Counted from the stretch's first letter, positions 51,960-60,992 are shown. The stretch is 64,000 nt of DNA from JAWXBA01 sp048499805 (GCA_048499805.1 JASNZF010000004.1:124001-188000); one strand, 5' to 3'. Notes: generated by a model not told the origin, from the letters alone. Program-made: numbers and translations.

Positions 51960-52412
51960 CTACCTTGGGAAGATCGGGTTGCATTGGGCCAATATGGGGT
52001 GCCCACGCGATGGGGCGTGATCTGAATAACGCGGGGGGAGTTCGTCATGGTACTGTGGGCCCGGGCCGCGTACAGGCGGACCCTGCGATCCCAACAGCAC
52101 GACTGATCCAAGGGGTAACGCAGAGAAGTTGCTGACGACAAATACGTGCTGCCGGGGATCGACGCAGGTGTTGGCCGAGGAGGGTGAGCCACAAGAGGCA
52201 CAAGAAGCACAATAGGTTTCAGCGCAACGGAGTCAGCTCCATTCTGCGGGCGGATCGGGAAGCTTGGGTTCCCCACCCCACCACCGGCAACAGCAACCAT
52301 CCCCCCTCATCGCAATGACGCCTCCACGCTGTCCTGAGTACTTCTTGTGCTTCTTGTGCCTCTTGTGGCCATCGAATGCAGGTGTCGCTCCGCGAGCCGG
52401 AGAAGCCAAACT
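51960..52412. other. Intergenic region with perfect 25-bp inverted repeat, no gene seen
   Basis: About 450 bp between the vapC remnant and the last gene of the qhp cluster. The only clear structure is the element at 52188-52369. No coding frame is convincing. Confidence 0.65.
52188..52369. mobile_element. MITE-like element with perfect 25-bp inverted repeats
   Basis: The left arm 52188-52212 (GCCACAAGAGGCACAAGAAG plus CACAA) and the right arm 52345-52369 are perfect reverse complements. The arm is itself built on an AAGAGGCAC/AAGAAGCAC near-repeat. The 132 bp inside have no frame. A single arm with one mismatch is at 43021-43045. No transposase is encoded, so any mobility would depend on one elsewhere. 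Confidence 0.7.
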
Positions 52413-53090
52413 TCACGAAGTGTGGCCCATCCCCCTCCCCAGCACCCCGGTCACGTTCGCCACCGCGAAGCTGATCCCCTTGAGGTTTCGCTCGGGAGAC
52501 AGGCCCGGTATCGGCCGCGGGTATCCAGCTGCGATTGCCACAAGCCTGCCATTGGGATCCTGTCGGAGGCAGATCTCATCCCGGGGACAGTCCCAATCGA
52601 GGCGCACACCCATCACCCCGTCCAAGGAACCAGGGAGCCACGAGGTGCCGTCGAGTTCCAACGCCGAGACCACCAGTGCGCCGAGCTCGGCGGCGTAGTG
52701 CACCGCCCTGGTCAGGTGTTCCCCGTGTGCGGGGTTGACGGTCCCCAGGCTCAGGTTGATCAGTTGCGCGCCATGCTCGGCGGCACGGCGGATCCCGAGT
52801 GCCAGGGCATCGGCGGTGGTGGAGAGCTCGCGCTCGAACACCCGGATGGCAAGGAGCTCCGCTTCCGGCGCCTTCTCCCGGATCGCCGCCGCCACGGCGG
52901 TGCCATGACCGATCCGGTCGCCCCAGTCGTTGTCTTCCTCGCCATTCCGCCCGATCCGAAGGCCACCGGTGACAATCCCCACGTGCGGGTGACCCGACGC
53001 GATGCCGCTGTCGACCACCGCAATCCGCACCCCGCGGCCGGTGCGCGCCGCCAGCGCCGGGTCGAGCACCGACAGCCGAACCCCGCTCAC
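52413..53090 (-). CDS. qhpE: QhpE-type subtilisin-like protease for QHNDH gamma-subunit leader
   Basis: The GTG at 53090 overlaps the upstream ABC gene's stop (GTGA) and gives 225 residues. It is a compact S8 domain with Asp27 (AVVDSGI), His62 (GHGTAVA) and Ser207 (GISFAVA), and has no signal peptide. In characterised qhp operons QhpE is a cytoplasmic subtilisin-like protease that removes the leader of the crosslinked gamma subunit before export. The gene is the last of the minus-strand cluster, next to the exporter, consistent with that role. Confidence 0.88.
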   Translation of the reverse strand: MSGVRLSVLDPALAARTGRGVRIAVVDSGIASGHPHVGIVTGGLRIGRNGEEDNDWGDRIGHGTAVAAAIREKAPEAELLAIRVFERELSTTADALALGIRRAAEHGAQLINLSLGTVNPAHGEHLTRAVHYAAELGALVVSALELDGTSWLPGSLDGVMGVRLDWDCPRDEICLRQDPNGRLVAIAAGYPRPIPGLSPERNLKGISFAVANVTGVLGRGMGHTS

Positions 53091-54748
53091 CGCCGCGGCC
53101 GTTCCGCAAAGAGCTCGGCGAAGACCCCGCGCCGTTCGATCAGGTCGGCGGCAGTCCCCTCCTCGATGATCCGGCCCTGCTCCAGCACGACAACACGCTC
53201 CGCGCGTCGCGCCAGCTCCAGTCGATGGGTGATGACAATCGTGGTCCGCCCCCGCATGAGCGCCTCGTAACCCGAGACCACCTCCGCCTCGGTCGCAGGG
53301 TCGAGCGCGCCGGTGGCCTCGTCCAGCACCAGCACTGCAGGGTCGGCCAGGAAGGCCCGCGCCATCGCGACGCGCTGGCGTTCCCCCGCCGAGAGGGCGC
53401 GACCGCGCTCGCCGACCGAGGTGGCGCCACCGTCGGGCAGGCGCGCGAGCAGCGCCTCGAGTCCGGCGGCGCGGGCCGCGTCGGCCACCTGGGCCTCGGT
53501 GGCATCGGGGCGGGCATAGCGGATGTTCTCGAAGATCGAGGCGTGGAACATGAACGGATCCTGGTCCACGACGACCACGTGCCGCCGCACATCGGCCAGC
53601 TTCAGGTGGCGCAGGTCGCAGCCATCGAGCAGGATCCGGCCGGAGTCCACGTCCAGTTGTCGGACCAGCAGGTCGCCGATGGTGGACTTGCCCTCGCCGC
53701 TCCGTCCGACGATCGCGACCCGCTCGCCGGCGCGCACGGCCAGCGAGACCCCGGCAAGGACCGCGCGGCCTGGCTCGAAGGCGAAGGAGACCGCGTCCAG
53801 CGTCAGCTCTCCCCGTGCCTTCGCGAGCGCAGTGGCATCGGACGCCTCGATCACCTCGACCGGCGCGTCGAGGATCTCGCGCACCCGCCTGAGCGACACC
53901 CGCGCCGTGGCAATGCTGGCGTAGAGTCCCATCAGTCCCTGGACCGGGGCCGCCAGCCGCATCTGGTAGGTCACGAACGCCACCAGCGTCCCCATGGTGA
54001 TGACCCCGCCGATGACCCGCCACCCGCCCACCAGGAAGACGGCGGCACTCCCGGCGGCCAGCAGCAGCCCGGGCAGCCCCCCCGCCAGGTAGGTCAACCG
54101 CCGCATCGCCATCAGGGAGGCGATGAACGAGTCATTCCGGCTCCGGAACCGGAGGACCTCGCGCTCCTCGGCGGTGAAGCCGCTGGTGACCCGCATGCCC
54201 ATCAGCGTGTCGATCAGGAAGGTGCCGATCTCGGCGCTGCGGTCGCGGAGCGAGGCGACGGCACCCTCGAGCTGGCGCCGGAACCGGACCAACGCCCAGA
54301 TCGAGGCAGGCAGGATGACCAGGCTGACCGCGAAGAGGACGGGGTCGAGCACGATGAGGATGATCACGGCCCCGACCAGGAAGATGACGCTCCCGACCCA
54401 GGCCAGGGCGACCTCTCCCACGACCCGCTGGATCTCGCTGATGTCGGCATTGAGCCGGGAGACGATCTGGCCCAGCGGCATCCGGGCATAGAAGCGCGGC
54501 GAGAGCCGCTGCAGGTGGCGGTAGACCGCCAGCCGCATGTCGAAGAGGATCTCGGCGGAGGCGCGGGTGTAGGTCAGGCCACCGATGACGTTGAGGACAA
54601 AGCCGGCCAGGGTGAGGCCGAAGAAGAGGGCCACGATGCGGACGAGCGCGGCGAAGCTCCGGCCCAGGAGGGCGTCGTCCACCAGGCCGCGGGAGAGGGA
54701 TGGGAGGTAGAGCGAGAGCCCGGTGCTGGCCAGGGTGAGCACCAGCAC
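53087..54748 (-). CDS. qhpF: QhpF-type ABC exporter for the QHNDH gamma subunit
   Basis: The GTG at 54748 gives 553 residues: a six-helix membrane domain (about 1-300) and an ATPase with GRSGEGKST, signature LSAGERQRVAMARAF and VLVLDEATGALDP. The frame is open further upstream to 54842 and encodes DRDIRWALEFIRPYRGRLLL, which looks like the true cytoplasmic start of helix 1. No ATG, GTG or TTG lies there, so the real start may be a rare codon (for example CTG at 54787 or ATC at 54799). QhpF exports the modified gamma subunit to the periplasm. Confidence 0.85.
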   Translation of the reverse strand: MLVLTLASTGLSLYLPSLSRGLVDDALLGRSFAALVRIVALFFGLTLAGFVLNVIGGLTYTRASAEILFDMRLAVYRHLQRLSPRFYARMPLGQIVSRLNADISEIQRVVGEVALAWVGSVIFLVGAVIILIVLDPVLFAVSLVILPASIWALVRFRRQLEGAVASLRDRSAEIGTFLIDTLMGMRVTSGFTAEEREVLRFRSRNDSFIASLMAMRRLTYLAGGLPGLLLAAGSAAVFLVGGWRVIGGVITMGTLVAFVTYQMRLAAPVQGLMGLYASIATARVSLRRVREILDAPVEVIEASDATALAKARGELTLDAVSFAFEPGRAVLAGVSLAVRAGERVAIVGRSGEGKSTIGDLLVRQLDVDSGRILLDGCDLRHLKLADVRRHVVVVDQDPFMFHASIFENIRYARPDATEAQVADAARAAGLEALLARLPDGGATSVGERGRALSAGERQRVAMARAFLADPAVLVLDEATGALDPATEAEVVSGYEALMRGRTTIVITHRLELARRAERVVVLEQGRIIEEGTAADLIERRGVFAELFAERPRR

Positions 54749-54818
54749 CAGGAGGAGTCGGCCGCGGTAGGGCCGGATGAACTCCAGCGCCCACCGGATG
54801 TCGCGATCGAGGATCGGG

Positions 54819-55952
54819 CTATCTCGCCGGCGGAACGTGGATCATGGAGGTGACGTCGCCGCCCACCTCGACGGTGCGCAGCAGCCGGAAGGTCTGGGCA
54901 TCGTGGATGTCGATGGTCTGGCCGGCACCCGAGATGTAGATGAGGCGGCCGTTGGAGCTGACGCTGAGACGCATCCGGGGGCGGCCGTTGAAGGTGACCT
55001 TGCCCAGCACCCGGCGGTTCTCGAGGTCAAAGGTCCAGAACTCCCAGTTGCCCACCTCCTGCCGCAGCCCGTAGGCGCGCTTCCGGTCGGGCGAGAGGAC
55101 GAAGTTCGTGGGGGAACTGGGCCCGATGGTGTACCAGTCCACCGTCCGTTCGACCAGGTTGACGGTGGCCACCCCCATCATGGAGCGCCGGTTGACGGGG
55201 TCGGTGTAGCGGAACGACCCGGTGTAGTAGCCCGGTCGCTCGTAGAAATCACGGGGAAAGCCGAACCCGAAGTTGCCCATGCCAAAGTCGAGCGAGGAGG
55301 CATACGGCCACTTGTCCACCTGCTTGAGCGTGGCGGTGTCGAAGACCAGGATCTCGTCGGCAAAGAAGTACATCAGGCCGCCGTCGGGGCTGAAGAGGAT
55401 CCGGGCCCCGTCCTGCTCCCGGCCGTTGGGCCAGGGAATGGTGTCGGTGACCTGCTTGGTGGCCAGGTCGAACTTCACCAGGGCCGGCTTGCCGATCACA
55501 AAGCGATCCTTCTCCTTGGTGGTGGGCTTGATGACCATGATGGCGAACCGCTGCTGCGGGTCGACGTTGAAGCCGTTGATCCGGACCCGGGTGGCCCCCG
55601 AGTTGAGGGTGAAGCGGTCGACCTGGCGCCGCGAGGCGATGTCAATGATCTCCACGTGCTCGAACGAGGGCTCGGTCACGTAGAAGCGCGTGCGATCCTC
55701 CGACACCCCCTGGATGAAGGGAATGCCGACGGTGACGGGAATCGTGTCCCGCACCCGCATGGTGGCCTCGTCAATGACGAGAATCGAGCGCCCGTAATGG
55801 CCGTAGTAGATCGTGCCGTTGCCGCCGGACTGGGCCGCAAGCGGTGCCGACAGGACGGCCAGGACGGCCAGGGCGGGCAGGACAGACCGGGTTCCGGTAG
55901 GGGGCGCACCCCTCTGCGCCCCATGCCATGCCGCCAGGAGGAATCGGCTCAT
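54819..55952 (-). CDS. qhpB: Quinohemoprotein amine dehydrogenase beta subunit (beta-propeller)
   Basis: The ATG at 55952 overlaps the gamma-subunit stop (ATGA) and gives 377 residues with a signal peptide ending near LAAQS. The mature part is a seven-bladed beta-propeller (repeats such as ILVIDEATMRVRDTIPVTVG, HVEIIDIASRRQVDRFTL, EILVFDTATLKQVDKWPYAS) matching the QHNDH beta subunit. It forms the periplasmic heterotrimer with the diheme alpha subunit and the small gamma subunit. The qhpF frame starts right after its stop. Confidence 0.9.
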   Translation of the reverse strand: MSRFLLAAWHGAQRGAPPTGTRSVLPALAVLAVLSAPLAAQSGGNGTIYYGHYGRSILVIDEATMRVRDTIPVTVGIPFIQGVSEDRTRFYVTEPSFEHVEIIDIASRRQVDRFTLNSGATRVRINGFNVDPQQRFAIMVIKPTTKEKDRFVIGKPALVKFDLATKQVTDTIPWPNGREQDGARILFSPDGGLMYFFADEILVFDTATLKQVDKWPYASSLDFGMGNFGFGFPRDFYERPGYYTGSFRYTDPVNRRSMMGVATVNLVERTVDWYTIGPSSPTNFVLSPDRKRAYGLRQEVGNWEFWTFDLENRRVLGKVTFNGRPRMRLSVSSNGRLIYISGAGQTIDIHDAQTFRLLRTVEVGGDVTSMIHVPPAR

Positions 55953-56275
55953 GGAAAGATGAGGTCGATCTTCCGCCAGTCCTTCTGGGCCGCGGCGCAC
56001 TGGGCGGTCCAGTCGGGGGCGTGATTGTAGAGGTCGGGAACGTGGGCCGGCCAGAAGCAGGTCACGTAGCAGTCGAACAGGTCGCGTTCGACCGGCTGGC
56101 AGAGGCCGGCGGTGCCGCCATTGGAGTCCACTTCCCACCCGGGCGCAAAGACAAACGAGCAGCCCAGGGGGATGTGCGCCCCCTGGTTGGCCGGCTGCTG
56201 GAGTGCCACCACGTCGGCCGTCTGGGTGGCCTCGATGCGGTGCGCCTTGGTGTTGACGGCCTTCAGGTGCTTCAT
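55949..56275 (-). CDS. qhpC: QHNDH gamma subunit with CTQ cofactor and thioether crosslinks
   Basis: The ATG at 56275 gives a 108-residue precursor with an N-terminal leader of about 30 residues. The residues that form the cofactor and the three Cys-to-acid thioethers in Paracoccus (mature numbering 7-16, 27-33, 41-49 and CTQ 37-43) fall at Cys39-Glu48, Cys59-Asp65, Cys73-Asp81 and Cys69-Trp75, a constant offset of 32. CYVTCFWPAHVPD contains the cofactor Trp75. All residues are conserved, so the cofactor should form. It is modified by QhpD and QhpG and cut by QhpE. Confidence 0.95.
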   Translation of the reverse strand: MKHLKAVNTKAHRIEATQTADVVALQQPANQGAHIPLGCSFVFAPGWEVDSNGGTAGLCQPVERDLFDCYVTCFWPAHVPDLYNHAPDWTAQCAAAQKDWRKIDLIFP

Positions 56276-56291
56276 CGGTCCGCCTTTCTGA

Positions 56292-57707
56292 TCAGCGGAA
56301 CGACGCCAGGTAATCCGGGCGCCGCTCAGCCAGGGTGCCGTACACCTCGAGACAGGTGTTGGTCCAGCTGCGGATCCACTCGCAGTAGTGCAGGTTCGGG
56401 GTCTGGGTGGTGCCGTACCGGGTGTGGGCCTCGTGGTAGCATCCGCCGGCGCACAGCGGACGCGCCCAGCACGTGCTGCAGTCGGTCTTGTGGTCAATGT
56501 GGTGCTGCTGCAGGAACTCGGATTGCTTGGCGTGGTCGATCCCGTCGCGCACGGTGCCGAACTTGTGGGCGTCGCTGCCGGCAAACCGGTGGCAGAGCGC
56601 CACGTCGCCGTCGGTGGCCACGCCCATCAGCCCGAACCCGGCTCCGCAGGGATACGCCTTGCTCTGCCCCTTGTGGATCTCCTCCAGCGTGTCGCGCACG
56701 TTGGAGAAGCCGTGGCGCTTGCCCGCCAGGGTGTCCGCCAGGAACTCCCGCGCCAGCTGCTGGAACTGCCGCAGCATGAAGGTGAAGCCGTCGTCCTGGA
56801 TGGCGTAATCGCGCTGCCAGCTGGTGGTGACGGGGGCAAAGCCCACCTCGTAGAACCCCAGCTCATTGAACAGGTGGTCGTAGATGCCCGCCACATCAAG
56901 GTTCTGCTTCGTCAGCGTCACCCGGGCGCCGACGGGTCGGGTGTGACGGGCAATCAGTTCCTTGACGTGCGGGACCAGCATCTCGTAGCTGCCCTGCCCG
57001 TTGCTGAACACCCGCAGCTTGTCATGCTGGTCCCGGTTGCCGTCCATCGACACCGTCACGCCGACGCCCTCGGCCACGATCCAATCGATGATCTCCGACT
57101 TGAGCAGCGTCGCGTTGGTGGTGAGGCTCGGATTCACCGTCTTGCCCAGCGCCGCGGCCCGTTCCCGGGCGTACGCCAGGGCGGACTTGAGCACCTTGTA
57201 GTTGAGCAGGGTCTCGCCGCCGAAAAAGGTCAGGTTGACGTTCTTCGATTCGCCCGCCTCCTTGAACATGAAGTCCACGCTCTCGCGGGCGGTTTCTTCG
57301 GTCATGAACCGCGGCTTGCTGCCCTCCGCCACGATCTTGTCCTCGCCGTACTCGTAGCAGTAGGTGCAGGAGAGATTGCACTTGCTGGTGACGTTGAGGA
57401 CCAGGGTGGTGAGCGGGATGCTGCGCGGTGGCACCGGCCGGGGCGGCGCAAACACCGGCATCTTCACCGGCCCGATCGCTCGGACGCCGGCCAGCTCCTC
57501 CACCGAGGCACGCACGGCGTCGGCGGGAAAGCGCCCGGCCAGCCGGAGGACGAGCTGGTCGGCCTCGACCGACTCGGTCTCCAGCTCGTTGAGCACCGCC
57601 ACCGAGGTCTCGTCGAGGCGGAAGACCCCCGCCGAGGGCACCAGGTAGACGAACCGGGAGCCGTCGGCGTCGAAGGCGTGGTATTCCCCGCGGCCCAGGA
57701 GGGTCAT
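56292..57707 (-). CDS. qhpD: QhpD, radical SAM/SPASM enzyme forming gamma-subunit thioethers
   Basis: The ATG at 57707 overlaps the alpha-subunit stop (ATGA) and is preferred over the GTG at 57722; it gives 471 residues. The radical-SAM cluster motif is CNLSCTYC (Cys110, Cys114, Cys117), followed by GGETLLN. The C-terminal SPASM domain has cysteines in KAYPCGAGF, VALCHRF and CSTCWARPLCAGGCYHEA. An N-terminal RRE-like region (about 1-80) could bind the leader peptide. In known systems QhpD makes the three Cys-Asp/Glu thioethers in QhpC. It lies directly upstream of qhpC. Confidence 0.94.
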   Translation of the reverse strand: MTLLGRGEYHAFDADGSRFVYLVPSAGVFRLDETSVAVLNELETESVEADQLVLRLAGRFPADAVRASVEELAGVRAIGPVKMPVFAPPRPVPPRSIPLTTLVLNVTSKCNLSCTYCYEYGEDKIVAEGSKPRFMTEETARESVDFMFKEAGESKNVNLTFFGGETLLNYKVLKSALAYARERAAALGKTVNPSLTTNATLLKSEIIDWIVAEGVGVTVSMDGNRDQHDKLRVFSNGQGSYEMLVPHVKELIARHTRPVGARVTLTKQNLDVAGIYDHLFNELGFYEVGFAPVTTSWQRDYAIQDDGFTFMLRQFQQLAREFLADTLAGKRHGFSNVRDTLEEIHKGQSKAYPCGAGFGLMGVATDGDVALCHRFAGSDAHKFGTVRDGIDHAKQSEFLQQHHIDHKTDCSTCWARPLCAGGCYHEAHTRYGTTQTPNLHYCEWIRSWTNTCLEVYGTLAERRPDYLASFR

Positions 57708-59347
57708 GGGCTGATCCGCCACGGTTCCCAGCGCATGTAGAGCGGCACGGTCACCACCAGGTGGCCCCGGGCCCGCATCGGGCGGGGGGCGCCGGGGGGC
57801 TGCCAGGTGGCGATCACCCAGACATCGCCGACGTTGTTGCGGTTGCCGCTGCGGGCCGGGTTCGGGCCGTCGAGGTTCGGGGTGAAGAGGCCGGCCTGGT
57901 CGATCGCGCCGACGAACTTCAGGTCGTCGTCGTCATAGGTGACGCCGTACTCCTCGAGGCTCCAGGCAGCCGGGACGGCGCCGAGGTCCATGTCGTCATC
58001 GGTTTCCGGCTTGCCATCGGGGCCGTTGTTCCAGGCGTGCGCCTCGAACTGGGCAAACTGCTTGGGGAATTGCGCGCCACCGGCCCGGGCCATCCCGGTG
58101 CGGGGCGCCACGGCAATCCGGCTCACCGAGTCGTACACGACGATGGCCGATTGCAGCGGTGCCCCGGCCACGAAGAGGGCGCGGGCGCCATTGGCGGCGG
58201 CCGGATCGACCCGAATGCGGACGGTGGCCGCGGTGGGGGAAGCGCGCAGCACCTGTTCGACCTGAACCCCCGGTCCGAAGCTCACGTCGGCGGGGGCCAG
58301 GGTGGCGGGGAGATTGTCGCCGTAGATGGTGACCTCGTGGGTGCCGTCGCGGCGGAGGGCGCGCGGATGCGCCGCCGCCACCACCGGCTCTGCCCCGACT
58401 CGGCGGAGGGTCACGTCCATGCCGAACTCGTCGTAGCCACCGGTGTACCAGCGGCCGGTCATGCTGCGCCAGTCGGGGTCGACATGCATCACTTCGCGCC
58501 AGGCCTGTTCCGGCGGCGCCCCGGGCGCCGAGGAACGGCCGCGCCATTGGTGTCCGGTGTACACGATCGAGCGGCCGGTCCGGCGGACCTCCTGGCCTGA
58601 AGCCACATATCGCCAGGTGGCATCGGTGGTGAACTCGTCGTCGGAGACCCGGGTGACGGTGACGCGCCCGAAGAACGCCCCCTTGCCGGGCTCGGTGCCG
58701 GAGAGGTTCCAGCTCCCCTCGAGGCGCGGCGCCCGCATGGTGGCCGACCAGGCGGTCCACTCCGGGGTGACCAGCGGGAAGGCGCCGGAGAGGTGTCGGA
58801 TCGCCTGATCCATCGGATGGCGGGGCGGGTCGCCGCCGCCACGGAAGCCCTGGAAGTCCACCCCGGGGTAGTAGCCGCGGTGCATCGCCACGAGGAGGCC
58901 CCACTCCTCGCCGGTGCGGCGCTGGAGGATGGCCCGGCCCATCGAGTGGCAGGCGCGGCAGGTCTGGTTGGTGGTGTCGTTGGCGGTGTACTGCCAGTCG
59001 TCGGAGCGCCGCTCGAGCTCGAACCGGCCCGGTTCCACCTCGGCCGGTGCCAGACCCTGGTAGTTGGCCAGGTAGCGCAGCACCTGGCGTGCGGCTTCGG
59101 GTTGGAGCGGGACGCCGTTCAGCGTCGCCATGCGGCGGATCGAGGTCTCCCATCCCTCCGGGGTCTTCCGCATGAACGAAAGGCGCGACATCCGGCCGGT
59201 CGAATCCCGGGTGTGGCAGGCGCCGCAGGCGGCGATGACCGTGGGGTCATCGATCCGGAACCCGGGAAGGGTGTCGCGCTGGGCCTCTGCCGGGTCGGCG
59301 CTCGAGGCAAGAAGGAGTGAGCCGATCAGCAGGGCAGAGGTGCGCAG
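57704..59347 (-). CDS. qhpA: QHNDH alpha subunit, diheme cytochrome c; apparent CTG start
   Basis: The conserved frame runs well upstream of the first ATG (59191). It includes a heme motif CGACH (Cys41, Cys44) and a signal peptide (RTSALLIGSLLLASSADPAE). The only upstream limit is a TGA near 59373, and no ATG, GTG or TTG lies between; CTG at 59347 is the best start, giving 547 residues. The second heme motif is CRACH (Cys130, Cys133). The C-terminal part has beta-rich domains as in Paracoccus alpha. It oxidises primary amines through the gamma-subunit CTQ and passes electrons to its hemes. Confidence 0.85.
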   Translation of the reverse strand: MRTSALLIGSLLLASSADPAEAQRDTLPGFRIDDPTVIAACGACHTRDSTGRMSRLSFMRKTPEGWETSIRRMATLNGVPLQPEAARQVLRYLANYQGLAPAEVEPGRFELERRSDDWQYTANDTTNQTCRACHSMGRAILQRRTGEEWGLLVAMHRGYYPGVDFQGFRGGGDPPRHPMDQAIRHLSGAFPLVTPEWTAWSATMRAPRLEGSWNLSGTEPGKGAFFGRVTVTRVSDDEFTTDATWRYVASGQEVRRTGRSIVYTGHQWRGRSSAPGAPPEQAWREVMHVDPDWRSMTGRWYTGGYDEFGMDVTLRRVGAEPVVAAAHPRALRRDGTHEVTIYGDNLPATLAPADVSFGPGVQVEQVLRASPTAATVRIRVDPAAANGARALFVAGAPLQSAIVVYDSVSRIAVAPRTGMARAGGAQFPKQFAQFEAHAWNNGPDGKPETDDDMDLGAVPAAWSLEEYGVTYDDDDLKFVGAIDQAGLFTPNLDGPNPARSGNRNNVGDVWVIATWQPPGAPRPMRARGHLVVTVPLYMRWEPWRISP

Positions 59348-59403
59348 GGCGGGCTCGTGGTGATGGGAAGTGCTTCACGATATACCGGCAGCCGGGGGGT
59401 GTG

Positions 59404-60888
59404 TCAAGCGAACTCGAGCACCCCCTTGCCGATCAGGACGGCCAGCGCACCGAGAAAATCGGGGAGCGGGGCCGGTGCAACCCTTCGGCCGTAATGCTCA
59501 AACAACTCCGGCACCTGCCCGCCCGCGACCGCCAGCTCCGCCAGGACCAGCAGGTCGAGGTCGCGCAACCAGCGGACCCCTGCCGGAACGGCGGGCACCA
59601 CGAGGTGCTCCACCAGCACGACCCGGTCACCACGAATGGCCGGGCGTGGCGCCCGACTGACGCTGGGGCCCCAGCGGAGGGTGACCTGCTCCCGGCTCCG
59701 GAGCTCGGCGAAGGCCGCCAGGATGTCGGGGTCCCGGCGCAGCAACGCCACGTCCAACTCGTCGGCGGCCGCGCTGTCTGCAGCTTCGGCGCGTCGGGTC
59801 CAGAACTCGCCGGCGTGCGCTCCGGCCGCCTCGCGCGCGAACTCGGCCGCGCGGCCCCGCAGCGCCTCGGCGACGGTGCGTTCACGCCGGTTGTAGAGCT
59901 CAAGCGCGGCGGGCTCGAGGGAGGGATCGGCGAGGGCGGTCCGGGCGACCACTGCGGCCAGCCACGCCGAGGCAAGGGCCTTCTTGACGCCGAACGACGA
60001 GAGCGGGTCGGTGAACGAGGCGGCGTCGCCCACCCGGAGCAGTCCCGATTCGCCAGGCATCGGGTGGGTGTACGGCGACGCGTCTCGCACCCACGGCTCA
60101 CCGATTGGAGTGGCTCCCACCAGCATCGGCCCGAGATGCCTGGTGCGGGCGATCTCGTCGTGCCACACCGAACCGATGCGGCCCGCCCCGACCAGGGGAG
60201 TCACCGTGGGGTCCACCATCACGGTGAGATAGCGCCGGGTCAGTGAGACGGGTACCGACCAGGCCCAACCATCGCCGCAGCTCTCCACCAGCGTGTCGGT
60301 CTCGTCGTCGAGCCCCCAGCCACCGGGACGGTCCCAGATGCTGGCCAGGGCCATGGTCCGGAGTCCACGTTCCGCCCGTTGTTGACCACCGCGGCCGGTG
60401 ACGCCGGAGCGGCCGGTGCAGTCGAGCACCCAGCGGGCCGTGGTGGCGTGGACGCCCCCGCTCGATTCGTGGGTGACGGTGTGCAGGGGGTGGCTGGGGC
60501 TGGGTCGGGCGACCTCGAGCACGGTGTTGTCGCCGTGGATGACGGCGCCGTGCACCGCGGCCTGATCGAGGAGCAACCGGTCGAAGTCGGACCGCAGGAC
60601 CTGGTACCCCGGAACCTGACCCGCAAATGGCTCCCGGCGACCAAGGCCTGGGCCCCACCAGACGGTATTGCCGGTGGAGCGGACAAATCCGGCCCCATCC
60701 ACCGCGCTGCGGAGTCCCAGATGGTCGAAAAGCCTGGTGCTACTTGGTGGCAGCGACTCCGCCAGGGGCTGCTGGTGGGGCGGCCGGGTAATCAGTTCAA
60801 CCGAGTGTCCCCAAGAGGCCAACAGCCGGGCGGCGACCGATCCGGCCGGGCCACCGCCGAGGACGAGGACCTCGCAATGGGACGTCAC
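59404..60888 (-). CDS. qhpG: QhpG-type FAD-dependent monooxygenase for CTQ formation
   Basis: The GTG at 60888 (VTSHCEVLVLGGGPAGSVAA) gives 494 residues; the frame also extends to a GTG at 60960. The Rossmann motif is at residues 9-16, and a second FAD motif is LLRVGDAASFTDPLSSFG (about 335-352). It resembles tryptophan halogenase/geranylgeranyl reductase-type flavoproteins. QhpG is the flavin dihydroxylase that oxygenates the gamma-subunit tryptophan. It heads the minus-strand cluster, with about 40 bp between its furthest start and the divergent PadR gene. Confidence 0.88.
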   Translation of the reverse strand: MTSHCEVLVLGGGPAGSVAARLLASWGHSVELITRPPHQQPLAESLPPSSTRLFDHLGLRSAVDGAGFVRSTGNTVWWGPGLGRREPFAGQVPGYQVLRSDFDRLLLDQAAVHGAVIHGDNTVLEVARPSPSHPLHTVTHESSGGVHATTARWVLDCTGRSGVTGRGGQQRAERGLRTMALASIWDRPGGWGLDDETDTLVESCGDGWAWSVPVSLTRRYLTVMVDPTVTPLVGAGRIGSVWHDEIARTRHLGPMLVGATPIGEPWVRDASPYTHPMPGESGLLRVGDAASFTDPLSSFGVKKALASAWLAAVVARTALADPSLEPAALELYNRRERTVAEALRGRAAEFAREAAGAHAGEFWTRRAEAADSAAADELDVALLRRDPDILAAFAELRSREQVTLRWGPSVSRAPRPAIRGDRVVLVEHLVVPAVPAGVRWLRDLDLLVLAELAVAGGQVPELFEHYGRRVAPAPLPDFLGALAVLIGKGVLEFA

Positions 60889-60954
60889 CGGGGGAATGTA
60901 GGGAGCGATTGAAGGGAGTGCCACGGGTTTGGGGTTCCCGTGTCGTCTATATGC

Positions 60955-60992
60955 GCGCACATCTAGTATCTAAATGTAAAGACATATAGCTT
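60955..60992. promoter_or_regulatory. Divergent qhp/padR operator-promoter region
   Basis: AT-rich 40 bp with CTATATG near 60956 and CATATAG near 60983 as outer inverted arms, and AAATGTAAAGACATAT inside (ATGT-N4-ACAT). ATGT/ACAT inverted repeats are the usual PadR operator type. It lies between divergent starts. Confidence 0.55.

Noticed and set aside
46797..52412. Insertion sequence or integrase expected in the accessory island.
   Set aside because: No transposase or integrase frame recognised; only non-autonomous inverted repeats and tandem arrays.
59317..60246. Plus-strand frame of 309 residues over qhpG.
   Set aside because: Antisense to a flavoprotein with clear FAD motifs; no domain of its own.
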